From the NCBI RefSeq assembly GCF_003002915.1, contig NZ_PVTG01000026.1:1-45033 (forward strand): a DNA stretch of 45,033 bases, given 5' to 3'. This stretch comes from Geodermatophilus tzadiensis. GTDB taxonomy: Bacteria; Actinomycetota; Actinomycetes; Mycobacteriales; Geodermatophilaceae. Position numbers and translations under genes: made by a program. The notes below the pieces were generated by a model. The model searched no databases, was not told the DNA's origin, and worked only from the letters and a program-made list of their open reading frames with translations. Shown one piece after another: positions 16,606 to 25,483 of this stretch; the stretch's first letter is position 1, and every line of letters begins with the position of its first letter.

Positions 16606-18179
16606 CGTGCCTCCGCCGCCGCTCTCCGGCGGAGCTCGGCGCGCTGGACCTTGGCGGACGCCGTCATCGGCAGCTCGTCGACCAGCCGCCAGGACCGCGG
16701 GACCTTGAACGGCGACAGCCGGTCCCGGCAGTGGTCGGTCAGCTCCGCCGGGCTCGGGTCCCGGCTGCCGGCCGGCACCACGAAGGCCACGACCAGCTCG
16801 CCCCACCGCTCGTCGGGCACACCCACCACCGCGGCGTGGGCGACGTCCGGGTGCGCCACCAGGACCTCCTCCACCTCGACCGGGGACACGTTCTCACCCC
16901 CGGTCTTGATCATGTCCTTGATGCGCCCGACGACGCGGCACGCTCCGTCGGCGTCCATCTCCGCCAGGTCGCCGGTGTGCAGCCACCCGTCGGCGTCGAT
17001 GGCCTCGGCCGTGGCGGCCGGGTCGTCGAGGTACCCCCGCGTGATGCGCGCCCCCCGGACCCACAGCTCGCCGGCGGTCCCGGGCGGGACGGCCGATCCG
17101 TCCGGGCCGGCGATGCGCACGTCCGTGCCGGCCAGGGGCGCACCCACGGTCTGCCGGCGGATCGGGTCGGGATCGGTCGGCGCGGTCTGCAGCACGGCGC
17201 CGCAGGTCTCGGTCATGCCGAAGGTGATCGAGAGCCGGGCGCCGAACAGGGTCTCGACGCGGTCGACGAACGCGGGGGGAACCGTCATGCCGCCGGTGAA
17301 GAGGACCTCCAGCGCGGACAGGTCGGTGTCCGGCAGGTCCGGGTGGCTCGCCAGCAGGTCCAGCAGCGTGGGCGCGGCCGACAGCAGGGTGGCCCGGCGG
17401 TCGGCCAGCGCCTGCAGCACCGGCGCCGGGGCGAAGGGCAGGACGACGTGCTCCGCCCGCGCCCACAGCGCTCCCACGACGCCGAGCACGTTGCCGGCGG
17501 TGTGGAACAGCGGCATCGGGTCCACCCAGACCCGTCCCGCCCGCGGGCCGAGCCGGTCGGCGAACGCGCGGCCGGTGGTGACCATGCCGGAGTGCGTGAT
17601 GCGGACGCCCTTGGCCCGCCCCGTGGTGCCGGAGGTGAACTGCACCTGCGCGAGGCTCTCCGGGTCGACCACCGGCAGGTCGGGAGGCTCCGCCAGCTCG
17701 ATCGCGGAGCGCCACCCCGCGCCGCACCGGCGGACCTCCCGCAGCGCGGGCAGCCGGTCGGCGGCCTCGGCGGCGAGGTCGGCGACCGGGTTGCCCCCGG
17801 CGTCCACGGCGGCGTAGAGGCGCACCGCGCCGGACAGCCGCAGGGCGTGCTCGAGCTCCGCCGGGCGCGACCGGGGGTTGATCGGCACCAGGGTCATCCC
17901 GGCCAGCGCCACCCCCAGCTGGAGCAGCACCGGCTCCGGGCCGTTGCTCAGGCAGGTGGCGACGCGGGAGCCCGGCTCGAGGTCGCGGAGCAGGCCACCG
18001 GCGACCGCCCGGGCGTCGGCGAGCAGCTGCTCCGCCGTCCACGTCTCGCCGGTGGCCGGCGTGCTGAGCAGCAGGTCCTCCGGCGCCTCCCGGGCCGCCC
18101 GGTGGAGGACGTCGCCGAGGACGCCCTCCACCGGGCCCGGGACCGGAGCGGCCAGCAGCTCACTGCGGTCCAGGGGCAC
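16602..18179 (-). CDS. AMP-dependent acyl-CoA synthetase/ligase
   Basis: A 525-residue ANL-superfamily ligase that joins a carboxylic acid to CoA through an acyl-AMP. Motifs in order: P-loop-like TSGTTGRAKGV (A3), FGMTETCG (A5), WLHTGDLAEM (A7), GRIKDMIKTGGENVSPVEVE (A8), and the C-terminal lysine of ASAKVQR (A10). GTG at 18179 starts 5 bp after the stop of the binding-protein gene. No strong ribosome site precedes it, so translation is probably coupled. Its place after a Liv-type importer suggests it traps the imported acid as a thioester. Substrate class, aromatic or alicyclic acid, is inferred from the PaaX regulator. Confidence 0.88.
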   Translation of the reverse strand: MPLDRSELLAAPVPGPVEGVLGDVLHRAAREAPEDLLLSTPATGETWTAEQLLADARAVAGGLLRDLEPGSRVATCLSNGPEPVLLQLGVALAGMTLVPINPRSRPAELEHALRLSGAVRLYAAVDAGGNPVADLAAEAADRLPALREVRRCGAGWRSAIELAEPPDLPVVDPESLAQVQFTSGTTGRAKGVRITHSGMVTTGRAFADRLGPRAGRVWVDPMPLFHTAGNVLGVVGALWARAEHVVLPFAPAPVLQALADRRATLLSAAPTLLDLLASHPDLPDTDLSALEVLFTGGMTVPPAFVDRVETLFGARLSITFGMTETCGAVLQTAPTDPDPIRRQTVGAPLAGTDVRIAGPDGSAVPPGTAGELWVRGARITRGYLDDPAATAEAIDADGWLHTGDLAEMDADGACRVVGRIKDMIKTGGENVSPVEVEEVLVAHPDVAHAAVVGVPDERWGELVVAFVVPAGSRDPSPAELTDHCRDRLSPFKVPRSWRLVDELPMTASAKVQRAELRRRAAAEAR

Positions 18180-18184
18180 GACGG

Positions 18185-19435
18185 TCAGCCGAAGGTGTAG
18201 CTCTGCGCGCTGGGGCCCTCGTAGGTGTCGAGGAGCTCCAGCCCGGCCTCGGCGGTGTCGCTGACCTTGGAGACGAAGACGGTCCGGGTCGGGGACTCGC
18301 CCACCTGCGTGTAGTCCAGCCCGTCCGGGAACACGCCGTCGGTGTCGACGTCCGAGGCGTTCCCCAGCGCGGCGACCACGCCCTCGGGGGTCAGGTCGCC
18401 GGCCTCGCAGGCGTCCTCGAGCGCGGTCCTCAGCAGCTGGGCCTGCCCGTAGGCGAGGGGGACCTCCCAGCCGAGGGCACCGTCGGGGTCGGCCTCGGTG
18501 TACAGGGCGTTCGCCTCCTGCACGCCGGGCGCGTCGCTGGCGTAGGGGGCGACGCTGGTGATGCTGTACGTGTTGGCCAGCAGCGCCTCGGCGGCGGGGG
18601 TGTCCAGCAGCGCCGGGTTGAAGGTCGGGTTCATCCCGATGACCGGCACGTCGGCGCCCTGGGAGGAGAGGACGCCGACCAGCGACGCCAGCTGTGCGGG
18701 TGCCGCGCCGAGGACGACGGCCTGCACGCCCTCCTGCACCAGCGCCGAGGCCTGCGCGGAGAGGTCGGTCACCGCGGGGGTGATCTCCTGCGGGACGATC
18801 GTGAGCCCCCGCTCCGCGGCGGCGTGCTCGGCGCCGGCCAGGGCGTCGCTGCCGTAGTCCCCGACGAAGTACACGACACCGACGGAGTCGCCCTCGGAGA
18901 GCCCGAGCTCGTCGACCAGGTAGTCGATGGCGTTGGCGCCCTGGATGCTGTAGCTGGCGCCGGGGAGCTGGTTGTTCTCGTACTGCAGCGCGGTGCTGGC
19001 CCAGCCCACCCCGCCCACGTACACGCTCTCCTGCTGCGCGAGCGGGAGGACGGCGGCGCTGGTCGGTCCACCGAGGACCTGCTGCAGGGCGACGATGTCG
19101 GAGGACATGCTGCGGTAGAGCGAGACGGCCTTCTGCGGGTCGTAGGCGTGGTCCTGGACCTGCATCTCGACGTCGCGGTCGCAGATCCCGCCGTCGGCGT
19201 TGACCTGGTCCCAGTAGGCCTGGAACTCGGTGACCTGCACGGCGGCACCGGCGGCGAAGGGCCCGGAGAGGTCGGTGAGGACGCCGACGGTGATGGCGGA
19301 GTCGGTGACGCCGTTGCCGGTCTCGACGTCTCCGGAACCCCCGCCGCCGGCGGCCTCCGGCTCCGTGGTGGAGCAGGCGGTGACCGCGAACACGCAGGCT
19401 GCGGCCGCGACCAGGGCGGGGCGGGTCTTCCTCAT
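18185..19435 (-). CDS. ABC transporter substrate-binding lipoprotein (Liv type)
   Basis: A 416-residue periplasmic-binding-protein-fold lipoprotein. It starts MRKTRPALV, has a hydrophobic core and lipobox VTAC near residue 21, and then a Gly-rich linker. The mature domain opens TVGVLTDLSGPFA, the usual type-1 binding-protein start, and carries GVVYFVGDYG and VPVIGMNPTFNPAL in the two lobes. It should capture the substrate for the permeases. The ATG overlaps the stop of the LivM-type gene (ATGA) and GGAGACC precedes it. Members bind branched amino acids, amides or aromatic acids; the linked ligase and PaaX regulator favour an organic acid. Confidence 0.92.
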   Translation of the reverse strand: MRKTRPALVAAAACVFAVTACSTTEPEAAGGGGSGDVETGNGVTDSAITVGVLTDLSGPFAAGAAVQVTEFQAYWDQVNADGGICDRDVEMQVQDHAYDPQKAVSLYRSMSSDIVALQQVLGGPTSAAVLPLAQQESVYVGGVGWASTALQYENNQLPGASYSIQGANAIDYLVDELGLSEGDSVGVVYFVGDYGSDALAGAEHAAAERGLTIVPQEITPAVTDLSAQASALVQEGVQAVVLGAAPAQLASLVGVLSSQGADVPVIGMNPTFNPALLDTPAAEALLANTYSITSVAPYASDAPGVQEANALYTEADPDGALGWEVPLAYGQAQLLRTALEDACEAGDLTPEGVVAALGNASDVDTDGVFPDGLDYTQVGESPTRTVFVSKVSDTAEAGLELLDTYEGPSAQSYTFG

Positions 19436-20580
19436 CGAGCGGTCTCCTTGGACTCGGAGGTGCGGTCCCCGGCCTCGTGGCCGGGGGCGATCGGGGTGGT
19501 GGGGCGGGGGGTGTCGTCGGGGGCGCCGGACGCCGCACGGCGTCCGGTGAGCCGGCGGGACGCGCCGGCGAGTCCCCCGCGCAGGAAGACCAGGACGGCG
19601 ATGATGGCCAGCCCGTAGAGCAGGCGGGACGTCGTCGCGGGGTCCAGCCCACCGGAGCCCGGCGCGGCCATGAAGGGCAGCGCGTCGCTGTACTGGGTCA
19701 GCACGAGCGGGAGTGCGGTGACGAAGAGCGCGCCGACCATGGCGCCGCCCACCGAGCCCAGGCCACCGATCACGATCATCACCAGGAAGTCGACGGACAC
19801 GGTGAGCGTGAAGACGTCGGGCGCCAGGCGGCCGTACGCGAGAGCGAGCAGGGCACCGGCGAGCCCGGCGTACCCCGAGGACACGACGAACGCCGCGGCC
19901 TTGTACCGGGCGACACCGATCCCCATGGCCGCGGCGGCGGTCTCGCTGTCGCGGAGGTTGGCCCACGCACGGCCGGTCCGGCTCGACCGCAGGTTGGCCG
20001 CCAGCCAGCAGGCCAGCAGGGTGAGGACCAGGAACAGGTACCAGAGCCGGTGCAGGCCCTCGAGCTCCACACCGGCGACGGCGAGGTAGTCCGGGTCGCG
20101 GTTGCTGAAGCTGAAGCCGCCGAGCGTGAACGGCTCCACCGAGCGGCCGTTGAACCCCCCGGTCCAGGGATCCAGGTTCAGCAGCAGGTGCCGGACCAGG
20201 AACACCAGGCCGAGGGTGGCCAGGCCGAGGTAGATGCCCCGCAGCCGGCTGGCGACCGGGGAGAACACGAAGCCGACCAGGGCGGCCACCGCGACGGCGA
20301 GCACGAGCCCGACGACGGCGGGCAGGCCGGCCCCCGCGAGCGTCGGCTCGGACTCCGACGTCGCCCAGACGTAGACGTAGGCACCGATGGCGGCGAACGC
20401 GGCGTGGCCCAGGGACAGCTGCCCGGCCACCCCGACCAGCAGGGTGAGCCCGACGGCACCGATCATCGTGGCCATCACGAACAGGCCGAGCTGGAGCCAG
20501 AAGTCCTCGAGCACCAGCGGCAGGGCGACGGCCACCAGGAGGAGGACGAGCCCGGCGATCCGGCGGGGCAGCTCAGACAC
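19432..20580 (-). CDS. livM: ABC transporter permease, LivM type
   Basis: A 382-residue membrane permease. It has the LivM features GVAGQLSLGHAAFAAIGAYV (about residues 50-69) and AFVVSSGYAGLAGALLALAYG, and later IGGLGSVGGAMVGALF. A charged tail of about 50 residues follows the last membrane helix. The GTG at 20580 overlaps the end of the LivH gene by 8 bp, and AGGAGG lies inside that gene. It pairs with the LivH-type permease to form the import channel. Confidence 0.9.
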   Translation of the reverse strand: MSELPRRIAGLVLLLVAVALPLVLEDFWLQLGLFVMATMIGAVGLTLLVGVAGQLSLGHAAFAAIGAYVYVWATSESEPTLAGAGLPAVVGLVLAVAVAALVGFVFSPVASRLRGIYLGLATLGLVFLVRHLLLNLDPWTGGFNGRSVEPFTLGGFSFSNRDPDYLAVAGVELEGLHRLWYLFLVLTLLACWLAANLRSSRTGRAWANLRDSETAAAAMGIGVARYKAAAFVVSSGYAGLAGALLALAYGRLAPDVFTLTVSVDFLVMIVIGGLGSVGGAMVGALFVTALPLVLTQYSDALPFMAAPGSGGLDPATTSRLLYGLAIIAVLVFLRGGLAGASRRLTGRRAASGAPDDTPRPTTPIAPGHEAGDRTSESKETAR

Positions 20581-21463
20581 GGACGGCCTCCTTGCTGCCG
20601 AGCAGACCCTGGGGCCGCACGAGCAGGACGACGATCATCACGAGGTAGGGCACGACCTCGCCGAAGCCGCCGCCGAGGACGTGTAGCTCGCTCTCGTAGC
20701 CGACGGTCAGCGCGGTGACCAGGCCGATGACCAGGCCGCCGAGCACCGCCCCGGGCACCGAGTCGAAGCCCCCGAGCACCCAGGCCGGGATGGCGAGGAA
20801 GGCCGACAGAGCCACCGGCGGTGCCACCCCGGGTGACGGGAACGAGGTCAGGAAGACCCCGGCGAGGGCGGCGAGCACCCCGGCCAGCGCCCACCCCGTG
20901 GCGCCCGTGCGGGAGAGCCGGATGCCCATCAGCGACGCCGTCGGCCCGTCAGCGGCGGCGGCGCGCATCCCGATCCCCAGGCGGGTGCGGGCGAACAGGA
21001 ACCAGAGCCCGGCGAACACCACCACCGCGACCCCCGCGGCCAGCACCCGGCCGGCGGGCAGGGCGATGCCGCCGAAGCGGACCACGTCGGCACCCCAGGG
21101 CGCGCCGAGCGGCAGCACCCGGTTGCCGATCCGGCGGGTCAACTCGGTGAGCAGCAGGATGTCGACCCCGAGCATGAGGATCGCCGCGGTGCCGGGGTTG
21201 GGGTCGGCGAGGTTGCGCACGAGCAGGGCGTTGACCAGGACGCCGACCACCGCGGCGCCCACGACGCCGACGAGCACGGCGGCCCAGAACCCGATGGTCG
21301 GGTGCGTGACCGCGACGAGGTAGGCACCCAGCAGGACGACCGAGCCGTGCGCGAAGTTGAGCACCCCGGTGGAGGTGAACACGATCGCGAAGCCGGCCGC
21401 GATCAGGCTCAGCACCAGCCCGAACGAGAGGCCGTTGAGGACCTGGGTCAGGAAGTAACTCAT
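20573..21463 (-). CDS. livH: ABC transporter permease, LivH type
   Basis: A 296-residue permease with the LivH opening VLNGLSFGLVLSLIAAG and GVLNFAHGSVVLLGAYL, and the C-terminal AIPAWVLGGFDSVPGAVLGG loop that meets the ATPase. Length is as expected for LivH. Its ATG overlaps the stop of the fused ATPase gene (ATGA). Together with LivM it forms the membrane channel of the importer. Confidence 0.9.
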   Translation of the reverse strand: MSYFLTQVLNGLSFGLVLSLIAAGFAIVFTSTGVLNFAHGSVVLLGAYLVAVTHPTIGFWAAVLVGVVGAAVVGVLVNALLVRNLADPNPGTAAILMLGVDILLLTELTRRIGNRVLPLGAPWGADVVRFGGIALPAGRVLAAGVAVVVFAGLWFLFARTRLGIGMRAAAADGPTASLMGIRLSRTGATGWALAGVLAALAGVFLTSFPSPGVAPPVALSAFLAIPAWVLGGFDSVPGAVLGGLVIGLVTALTVGYESELHVLGGGFGEVVPYLVMIVVLLVRPQGLLGSKEAVRV

Positions 21464-23022
21464 ACGGCTGCCGCTCCCAGGTAGGCCCGGAGCACCTCGG
21501 GGTCCTGCTGGACCTCCGCCGGGGTGCCCTCGGCGATCTTCTTGCCGAAGTCGAGGACGGTGACCTGCTCGGCCAGGCCCATGACGAAGGGCATGTCGTG
21601 CTCAACGAGCAGGATCGACAGGCCGAGGTCACGGCGGACCTGCCGGATGGTCTCGGCCATCTCCTGCGACTCCCCGTGGGTCATGCCGGCGACCGGTTCG
21701 TCGAGCAGGAGCAGCGACGGCCGGGCGGCGAGGGCACGTCCCATCTCGACGCGCTTGCGGTTGCCGTAGGACAGGCCGTGCACGGGGGTCCGCAGCAGCG
21801 GCGTCAGGCCGAGCAGCTCGGCGATGTCGCGGACGGTCTCCCGGTGCTGCCGCTCCTCGCGTCGCGCCCGCGGCGTCCGCACCGCGCCGGTCAGCACGCC
21901 GGAGCGCATCAGCCGGTGCCGGCCCACGAGCAGGTTGTCCTCGACGGTGTCCTCGAGCGCGAGGGAGATGTTCTGGAAGGTCCGCGCGACGCCCAGCCCG
22001 GCGGTCCGGTGCGCCGGCAGGTCGGTGAGCACGTCGTCGCCGTAGGTCACCCGCCCCTCGGTGGCCCGGTAGGCCCCGCCCAGCACGTTGATGCAGGTGG
22101 ACTTCCCGGCCCCGTTGGGCCCGATGAGCGCGTGCACCGTGCCGGGCTCGACGGCGAAGGACACGTCGGACAGCGCGGCGATGCCGCCGAAGCGCACGGT
22201 CAGGTGCTCCACGGAGAGCCGCTTCGGCGCCTCGGCGGTGGGGATGGCGGGCTCGCTCACCACGACGTCGGCGGCCCGGACCGGGACCGCCACCCCGAGG
22301 TAGCGCTCGCGCACGTCGTCGCTGGCCGCCAGCTCGTCGGCGCTGCCCGAGGCGGTCACGCGGCCGACCTCGAGGACGTAGGCCCGGTCGGCGACGCGGA
22401 GCCCCATGACGGCGTTCTGCTCGATCAGCAGCACCGCCGTCCCCTGGGCGTTGATCTGCGAGACGATCTCGCCGATCTGGTCGACCAGGAGCGGGGCCAG
22501 GCCGAGGGACGGCTCGTCGAGGAGCAGCAGCTCCGGTGAGGTCATCAGCGCCCGGCCCATCGCCAGCATCTGCTGCTGCCCGCCGGAGAGCAGCCCGCCG
22601 AGCTGGGACCGTCGCTCCGCCAGGACCGGGAAGAGGTCGAAGACCCGGTCGCGCGCCTCGGTGCGGCTCTTCGCGTCCCGGACGGTGAAGCCACCCGCCT
22701 GCAGGTTCTCCTCGACGGTCAGGTCGCGGAACACCCGCCGACCCTCCGGCACCTGCACGAGCCCCCGCCGGACCACCGCGGAGGCGTCCATCCCCGCGAG
22801 GTCCACGCCCTGGTAGCGGATGGTGCCGCCGGTGACCGCGCCCCCGTAGGACCCCAGCGCCCGGGAGATCGCCCGCAGCAGGGAGGACTTCCCGGCACCG
22901 TTCGACCCCAGGACGGCGACGACCTGTCCCGGCGCGACCTCCAGGGACACGTCCTCGAGCGCCTGGACGGCGCCGTCGTAGGACACGTCGAGGTGTTCCA
23001 CGCTCAGCAGCGGTTGTGACAT
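21460..23022 (-). CDS. Fused LivF-LivG ABC transporter ATPase
   Basis: A 520-residue protein with two complete ABC ATPase domains that are separate proteins in most Liv systems. Domain 1 (about 5-235, LivF type) has GSNGAGKSS, LSGGQQQM and LLLLDEPSLGLAP. Domain 2 (about 267-518, LivG type) has GPNGAGKST, LSYGNRKRVEMG and LLLLDEPVAGM, and ends in the LivG-like ILLVEHDMPFVMG region. The linker (about 240-265) is Pro/Ala-rich. GAGG precedes the ATG at 23022. This is the first gene of the operon. It should power import as one chain rather than as a heterodimer. Confidence 0.92.
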   Translation of the reverse strand: MSQPLLSVEHLDVSYDGAVQALEDVSLEVAPGQVVAVLGSNGAGKSSLLRAISRALGSYGGAVTGGTIRYQGVDLAGMDASAVVRRGLVQVPEGRRVFRDLTVEENLQAGGFTVRDAKSRTEARDRVFDLFPVLAERRSQLGGLLSGGQQQMLAMGRALMTSPELLLLDEPSLGLAPLLVDQIGEIVSQINAQGTAVLLIEQNAVMGLRVADRAYVLEVGRVTASGSADELAASDDVRERYLGVAVPVRAADVVVSEPAIPTAEAPKRLSVEHLTVRFGGIAALSDVSFAVEPGTVHALIGPNGAGKSTCINVLGGAYRATEGRVTYGDDVLTDLPAHRTAGLGVARTFQNISLALEDTVEDNLLVGRHRLMRSGVLTGAVRTPRARREERQHRETVRDIAELLGLTPLLRTPVHGLSYGNRKRVEMGRALAARPSLLLLDEPVAGMTHGESQEMAETIRQVRRDLGLSILLVEHDMPFVMGLAEQVTVLDFGKKIAEGTPAEVQQDPEVLRAYLGAAAV

Positions 23023-23083
23023 CGGCGTCCTCGTGGCTCGGCCGGTCGACCCGACGGGGGTGGAGGTGCTGCAGGTCACGGGA

Positions 23084-23112
23084 AAGCTAGAGCCGTAGTA
23101 GACGCACGTCAA
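23084..23112 (-). promoter_or_regulatory. Candidate promoter of the Liv-type operon
   Basis: On the minus strand TTGACG (23112-23107) and TAGCTT (23089-23084) are 17 bp apart, a good match to a housekeeping-sigma promoter. It points to the ATPase gene, whose start codon is about 60 bp away. Confidence 0.55.
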
Positions 23113-23123
23113 GCAAGTGTCTA
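23099..23123. promoter_or_regulatory. Candidate PaaX-type operator
   Basis: TAGAC-N15-GTCTA forms a palindrome covering the -35 box and part of the spacer of the promoter above, in the gap shared with the PaaX-family gene. A repressor bound here would block the operon. The regulator-site pairing is inferred from position. Confidence 0.4.
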
Positions 23124-23181
23124 ACTTCAGCAGGCGGAGGACGGGCTGTGCTCTGATCGACGACCGCGACCGAGGAGGCAC

Positions 23182-24042
23182 ATGAGCGCGCTGGAGGCCG
23201 TGGACGGCGCTCCGGGACCGGCGCGGGAGCCGGCGGCCGCGCACCGGCCGCAGTCGCTGCTGCTGAGCTTCTTCGGCGCCCTGGTCCTCGACGCCGGGCT
23301 CCCCCCGCTGCCCTCGATGACCCTGCTGGACCTGCTGGCCGACCTCGGGGTCGCCGAGGCGGCGGGCCGGGCCACCCTCAAGCGGATGACCCAGCGCGGG
23401 CTGCTGTCCCGCGGGCAGGTCGGCCGGACGGCGGAGTACGCCCTCACGCCGCTGGCCGAGGACGTGCTGCGCGAGGCCACCGGCCGGGTCTCCTCCCCCG
23501 CTCCCTTCGAGCACCCCGAGGGCGAGTGGACACTGCTCAGCTACTCGGTCCCCGAGAGCCGGCGCGACCTGCGCCACCGCGTGCGCGCCCGGCTCACCTG
23601 GGCCGGCTTCGGCGGGCTGCGCGACGGGCTGTGGATCGCTCCCGGCACGGTCGACGTCGCCGCTGTCCTGGGCCGGTCCGACCTCGCCGAGGTCGCCGGC
23701 CTGGCGGACGCCTTCGCCGCACGCGTGCTGCCGGGCACCGACGTCGACCGCCTGGTGCGCCGGGCGTGGGAGGTGCCGGCCGTGCGCGAGGCCCACCTGC
23801 GGTTCATCGAGACGTGGAGCCGTCCACCGGCGGTCGCCGGCTCGCTCGCCCAGCTCACCCTGCTCGGCGCCGACTGGCTCGCGCTCCTGCGGACCGACCC
23901 CGGCCTGCCGGCCGCGCAGCTGGGCGCGGACTGGCCGGCCGCGACCAGCAGTGCGGTCTACCGGCGCGTGTTCGACGGCCTCGCGCCGGCCGCCCGGGCG
24001 GCACTGGAGCGCAGTCTGCGCGCCGCCGGTCGCGTTCCCTAG
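23182..24042 (+). CDS. PaaX-family transcriptional regulator
   Basis: A 286-residue regulator. A winged-helix region (about 20-95) begins PQSLLLSFFGALVLD and includes ATLKRMTQRGLLSRGQVGR, the typical PaaX start. The PaaX central domain follows with WTLLSYSVPESRRDLRHRVR and GLRDGLWIAPG. GAGGAGG is 4 bp before the ATG. PaaX represses phenylacetate genes and is relieved by phenylacetyl-CoA; relatives sense other acyl-CoAs. The gene is divergent from the Liv-type operon that ends in an acyl-CoA ligase, so the product of that ligase is a natural candidate for the inducer. Confidence 0.85.
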   Translation: MSALEAVDGAPGPAREPAAAHRPQSLLLSFFGALVLDAGLPPLPSMTLLDLLADLGVAEAAGRATLKRMTQRGLLSRGQVGRTAEYALTPLAEDVLREATGRVSSPAPFEHPEGEWTLLSYSVPESRRDLRHRVRARLTWAGFGGLRDGLWIAPGTVDVAAVLGRSDLAEVAGLADAFAARVLPGTDVDRLVRRAWEVPAVREAHLRFIETWSRPPAVAGSLAQLTLLGADWLALLRTDPGLPAAQLGADWPAATSSAVYRRVFDGLAPAARAALERSLRAAGRVP

Positions 24043-24067
24043 GCCGCGCTCCCCGGCCGCGGCTCGC

Positions 24068-24508
24068 TCAGCCGCTCGCCGTCCAGATCCGGGTCAGCAT
24101 GTCGCGCAGCCGGTCGCGCTCCGCCCGGCCCAGCAGGCCCAGCGGGGCCTCGACGGCGGCATCGGCGTCCCGGCCGGCCGCCTCGCGGACCCGGCGCCCC
24201 TCCCGCGTCGGCACGACCAGGCGGGTCCGCCGGTCGCCCTCCGGGGCCTGCCGCTCGACCAGCCCGGCGGCGGCCAGCTCGTCGACGAGCAGCACCACCT
24301 GGGACGGGTCCAGCCCCAGCACCGCGGCCACCTCGCGCTGGCTGATGCCGTCGGCGGTCTCGCAGGCCAGCACCAGGACCGAGTACTGGCGCACCCGCAG
24401 CCCGTGCGCCGCGAGGGCCGCGTTGGTGGCCCGGACGACCTGCCCGCTGGCGCGCGAGAGCAGGAAGCCGAGGTCGTCGGCCAGGGGCTGGACCATGAAG
24501 ACCTCCAT
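24068..24508 (-). CDS. MarR-family transcriptional regulator (CouR-like position)
   Basis: A 146-residue winged-helix dimeric regulator. The DNA-reading region is ISQREVAAVLGLDPSQVVLLVDELAAAGLV and the wing is RQAPEGDRRTRLVVPT. Two starts are possible: ATG at 24508 (GGAGG 9 bp upstream) and ATG at 24496 (GGAGG 5 bp upstream); the second has the better spacing. It is divergent from the SDR-amidohydrolase-ligase-MaoC operon, the arrangement in which CouR of Rhodococcus represses hydroxycinnamate genes until p-coumaroyl-CoA binds. The same role here is inferred from context. Confidence 0.85.
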   Translation of the reverse strand: MEVFMVQPLADDLGFLLSRASGQVVRATNAALAAHGLRVRQYSVLVLACETADGISQREVAAVLGLDPSQVVLLVDELAAAGLVERQAPEGDRRTRLVVPTREGRRVREAAGRDADAAVEAPLGLLGRAERDRLRDMLTRIWTASG

Positions 24509-24540
24509 CGTTGACAACCTCCACGATACCGACCTACGTT
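24507..24540 (+). promoter_or_regulatory. Promoter with overlapping MarR-type operator
   Basis: TTGACA (24511-24516) and TACGTT (24535-24540) are 18 bp apart and face the SDR gene. An inverted repeat ATCGTTG-N7-CCACGAT (24507-24527, one mismatch) covers the -35 box and also the MarR start, so binding could repress both directions. Confidence 0.5.
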
Positions 24541-24574
24541 GCCCGCACCACCCCCGTCCCGAAGAGGAGCCCCC

Positions 24575-25483
24575 GTGGACCTGACCGGCAAGGTCGCCAT
24601 CGTCACGGGCAGCGGCCGGGGCCTCGGCCTCGCCTACGCCAGCGAACTCGCCCGCTCGGGCGCCTCCGTCGTCGTCAACGACGTCGACCCGGAGGTCGCC
24701 GAGGCCGCGGTGCGGACGATCACCGACGCCGGTGGCAGCGCCGTGGCCGAGGTGGTCCCGGTGGGCACCAGCGAGGCCGCGCAGGCCCTGGTGGACCGGG
24801 CCGTGGCGGAGTTCGGGCGGCTGGACGTGCTGGTGAACAACGCCGGCATCCTCCGCGACAGCACGCTGTGGAAGATGACCGACGACCAGTTCGACGCCGT
24901 CGTCACCACGCACCTGCGCGGCACCTTCACCTGCACGCGCGCCGCGGCCGTCCGGCTCCGCGAGCAGGGCCAGGGCGGCCGGGTCATCTGCGTCGGCTCC
25001 CCCACCGGCCAGGTCGGCAACTTCGGGCAGACCAACTACGCCGCCGCCAAGGCCGGCATCGTCGGCATGGTGCGCACCTGGGCGATGGAGCTCGCCCGCG
25101 CGGAGATCACGGTCAACGCCGTCGTGCCCGTCGCCGCCACCGGCATGACCGAGACGGTGCCCTTCCTCAAGCCCTACGTCGACGCGCTGCAGGCCGGCGA
25201 GCCGCTGCCGCCCTACGCCCGCCGGGAGCTGGCCTTCGGCCCCCCGGAGGACGCCGCCGGCCTGGTGGCCTTCCTCGCCTCCGACGCCGCGGCGGGCATC
25301 ACCGGCCAGGCGATCGGCATCGGCGGGGACCGCCTCGCCCTGTGGACGCACCCGAGCGAGGCCGTGGTCGAGTTCGCCGACGGCACGGGCTGGTCGGCCG
25401 ACGCCATCGCCGAGGTGTGGCCCTCGACCTTCGCCGGCGCGCAGCAGACCGTCGGCCAGCAGTTCCCGGAGCCCCCGAAGTGA
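24575..25483 (+). CDS. SDR-family dehydrogenase (probable 3-hydroxyacyl-CoA dehydrogenase)
   Basis: A 302-residue short-chain dehydrogenase. The NAD(P) site is TGSGRGLG (residues 11-18), NNAG lies at 88-91, and the catalytic residues are S142, Y155 and K159 (YAAAK). It is about 50 residues longer than a minimal SDR; the extra C-terminal tail resembles that of SDRs acting on acyl-CoA. GAGGAG precedes the GTG start. It heads an operon with an amidohydrolase, a CoA ligase and a MaoC hydratase. In a cou-type pathway it would oxidise the 3-hydroxy-3-aryl-propanoyl-CoA to the ketone. The specific substrate is inferred. Confidence 0.85.
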   Translation: MDLTGKVAIVTGSGRGLGLAYASELARSGASVVVNDVDPEVAEAAVRTITDAGGSAVAEVVPVGTSEAAQALVDRAVAEFGRLDVLVNNAGILRDSTLWKMTDDQFDAVVTTHLRGTFTCTRAAAVRLREQGQGGRVICVGSPTGQVGNFGQTNYAAAKAGIVGMVRTWAMELARAEITVNAVVPVAATGMTETVPFLKPYVDALQAGEPLPPYARRELAFGPPEDAAGLVAFLASDAAAGITGQAIGIGGDRLALWTHPSEAVVEFADGTGWSADAIAEVWPSTFAGAQQTVGQQFPEPPK

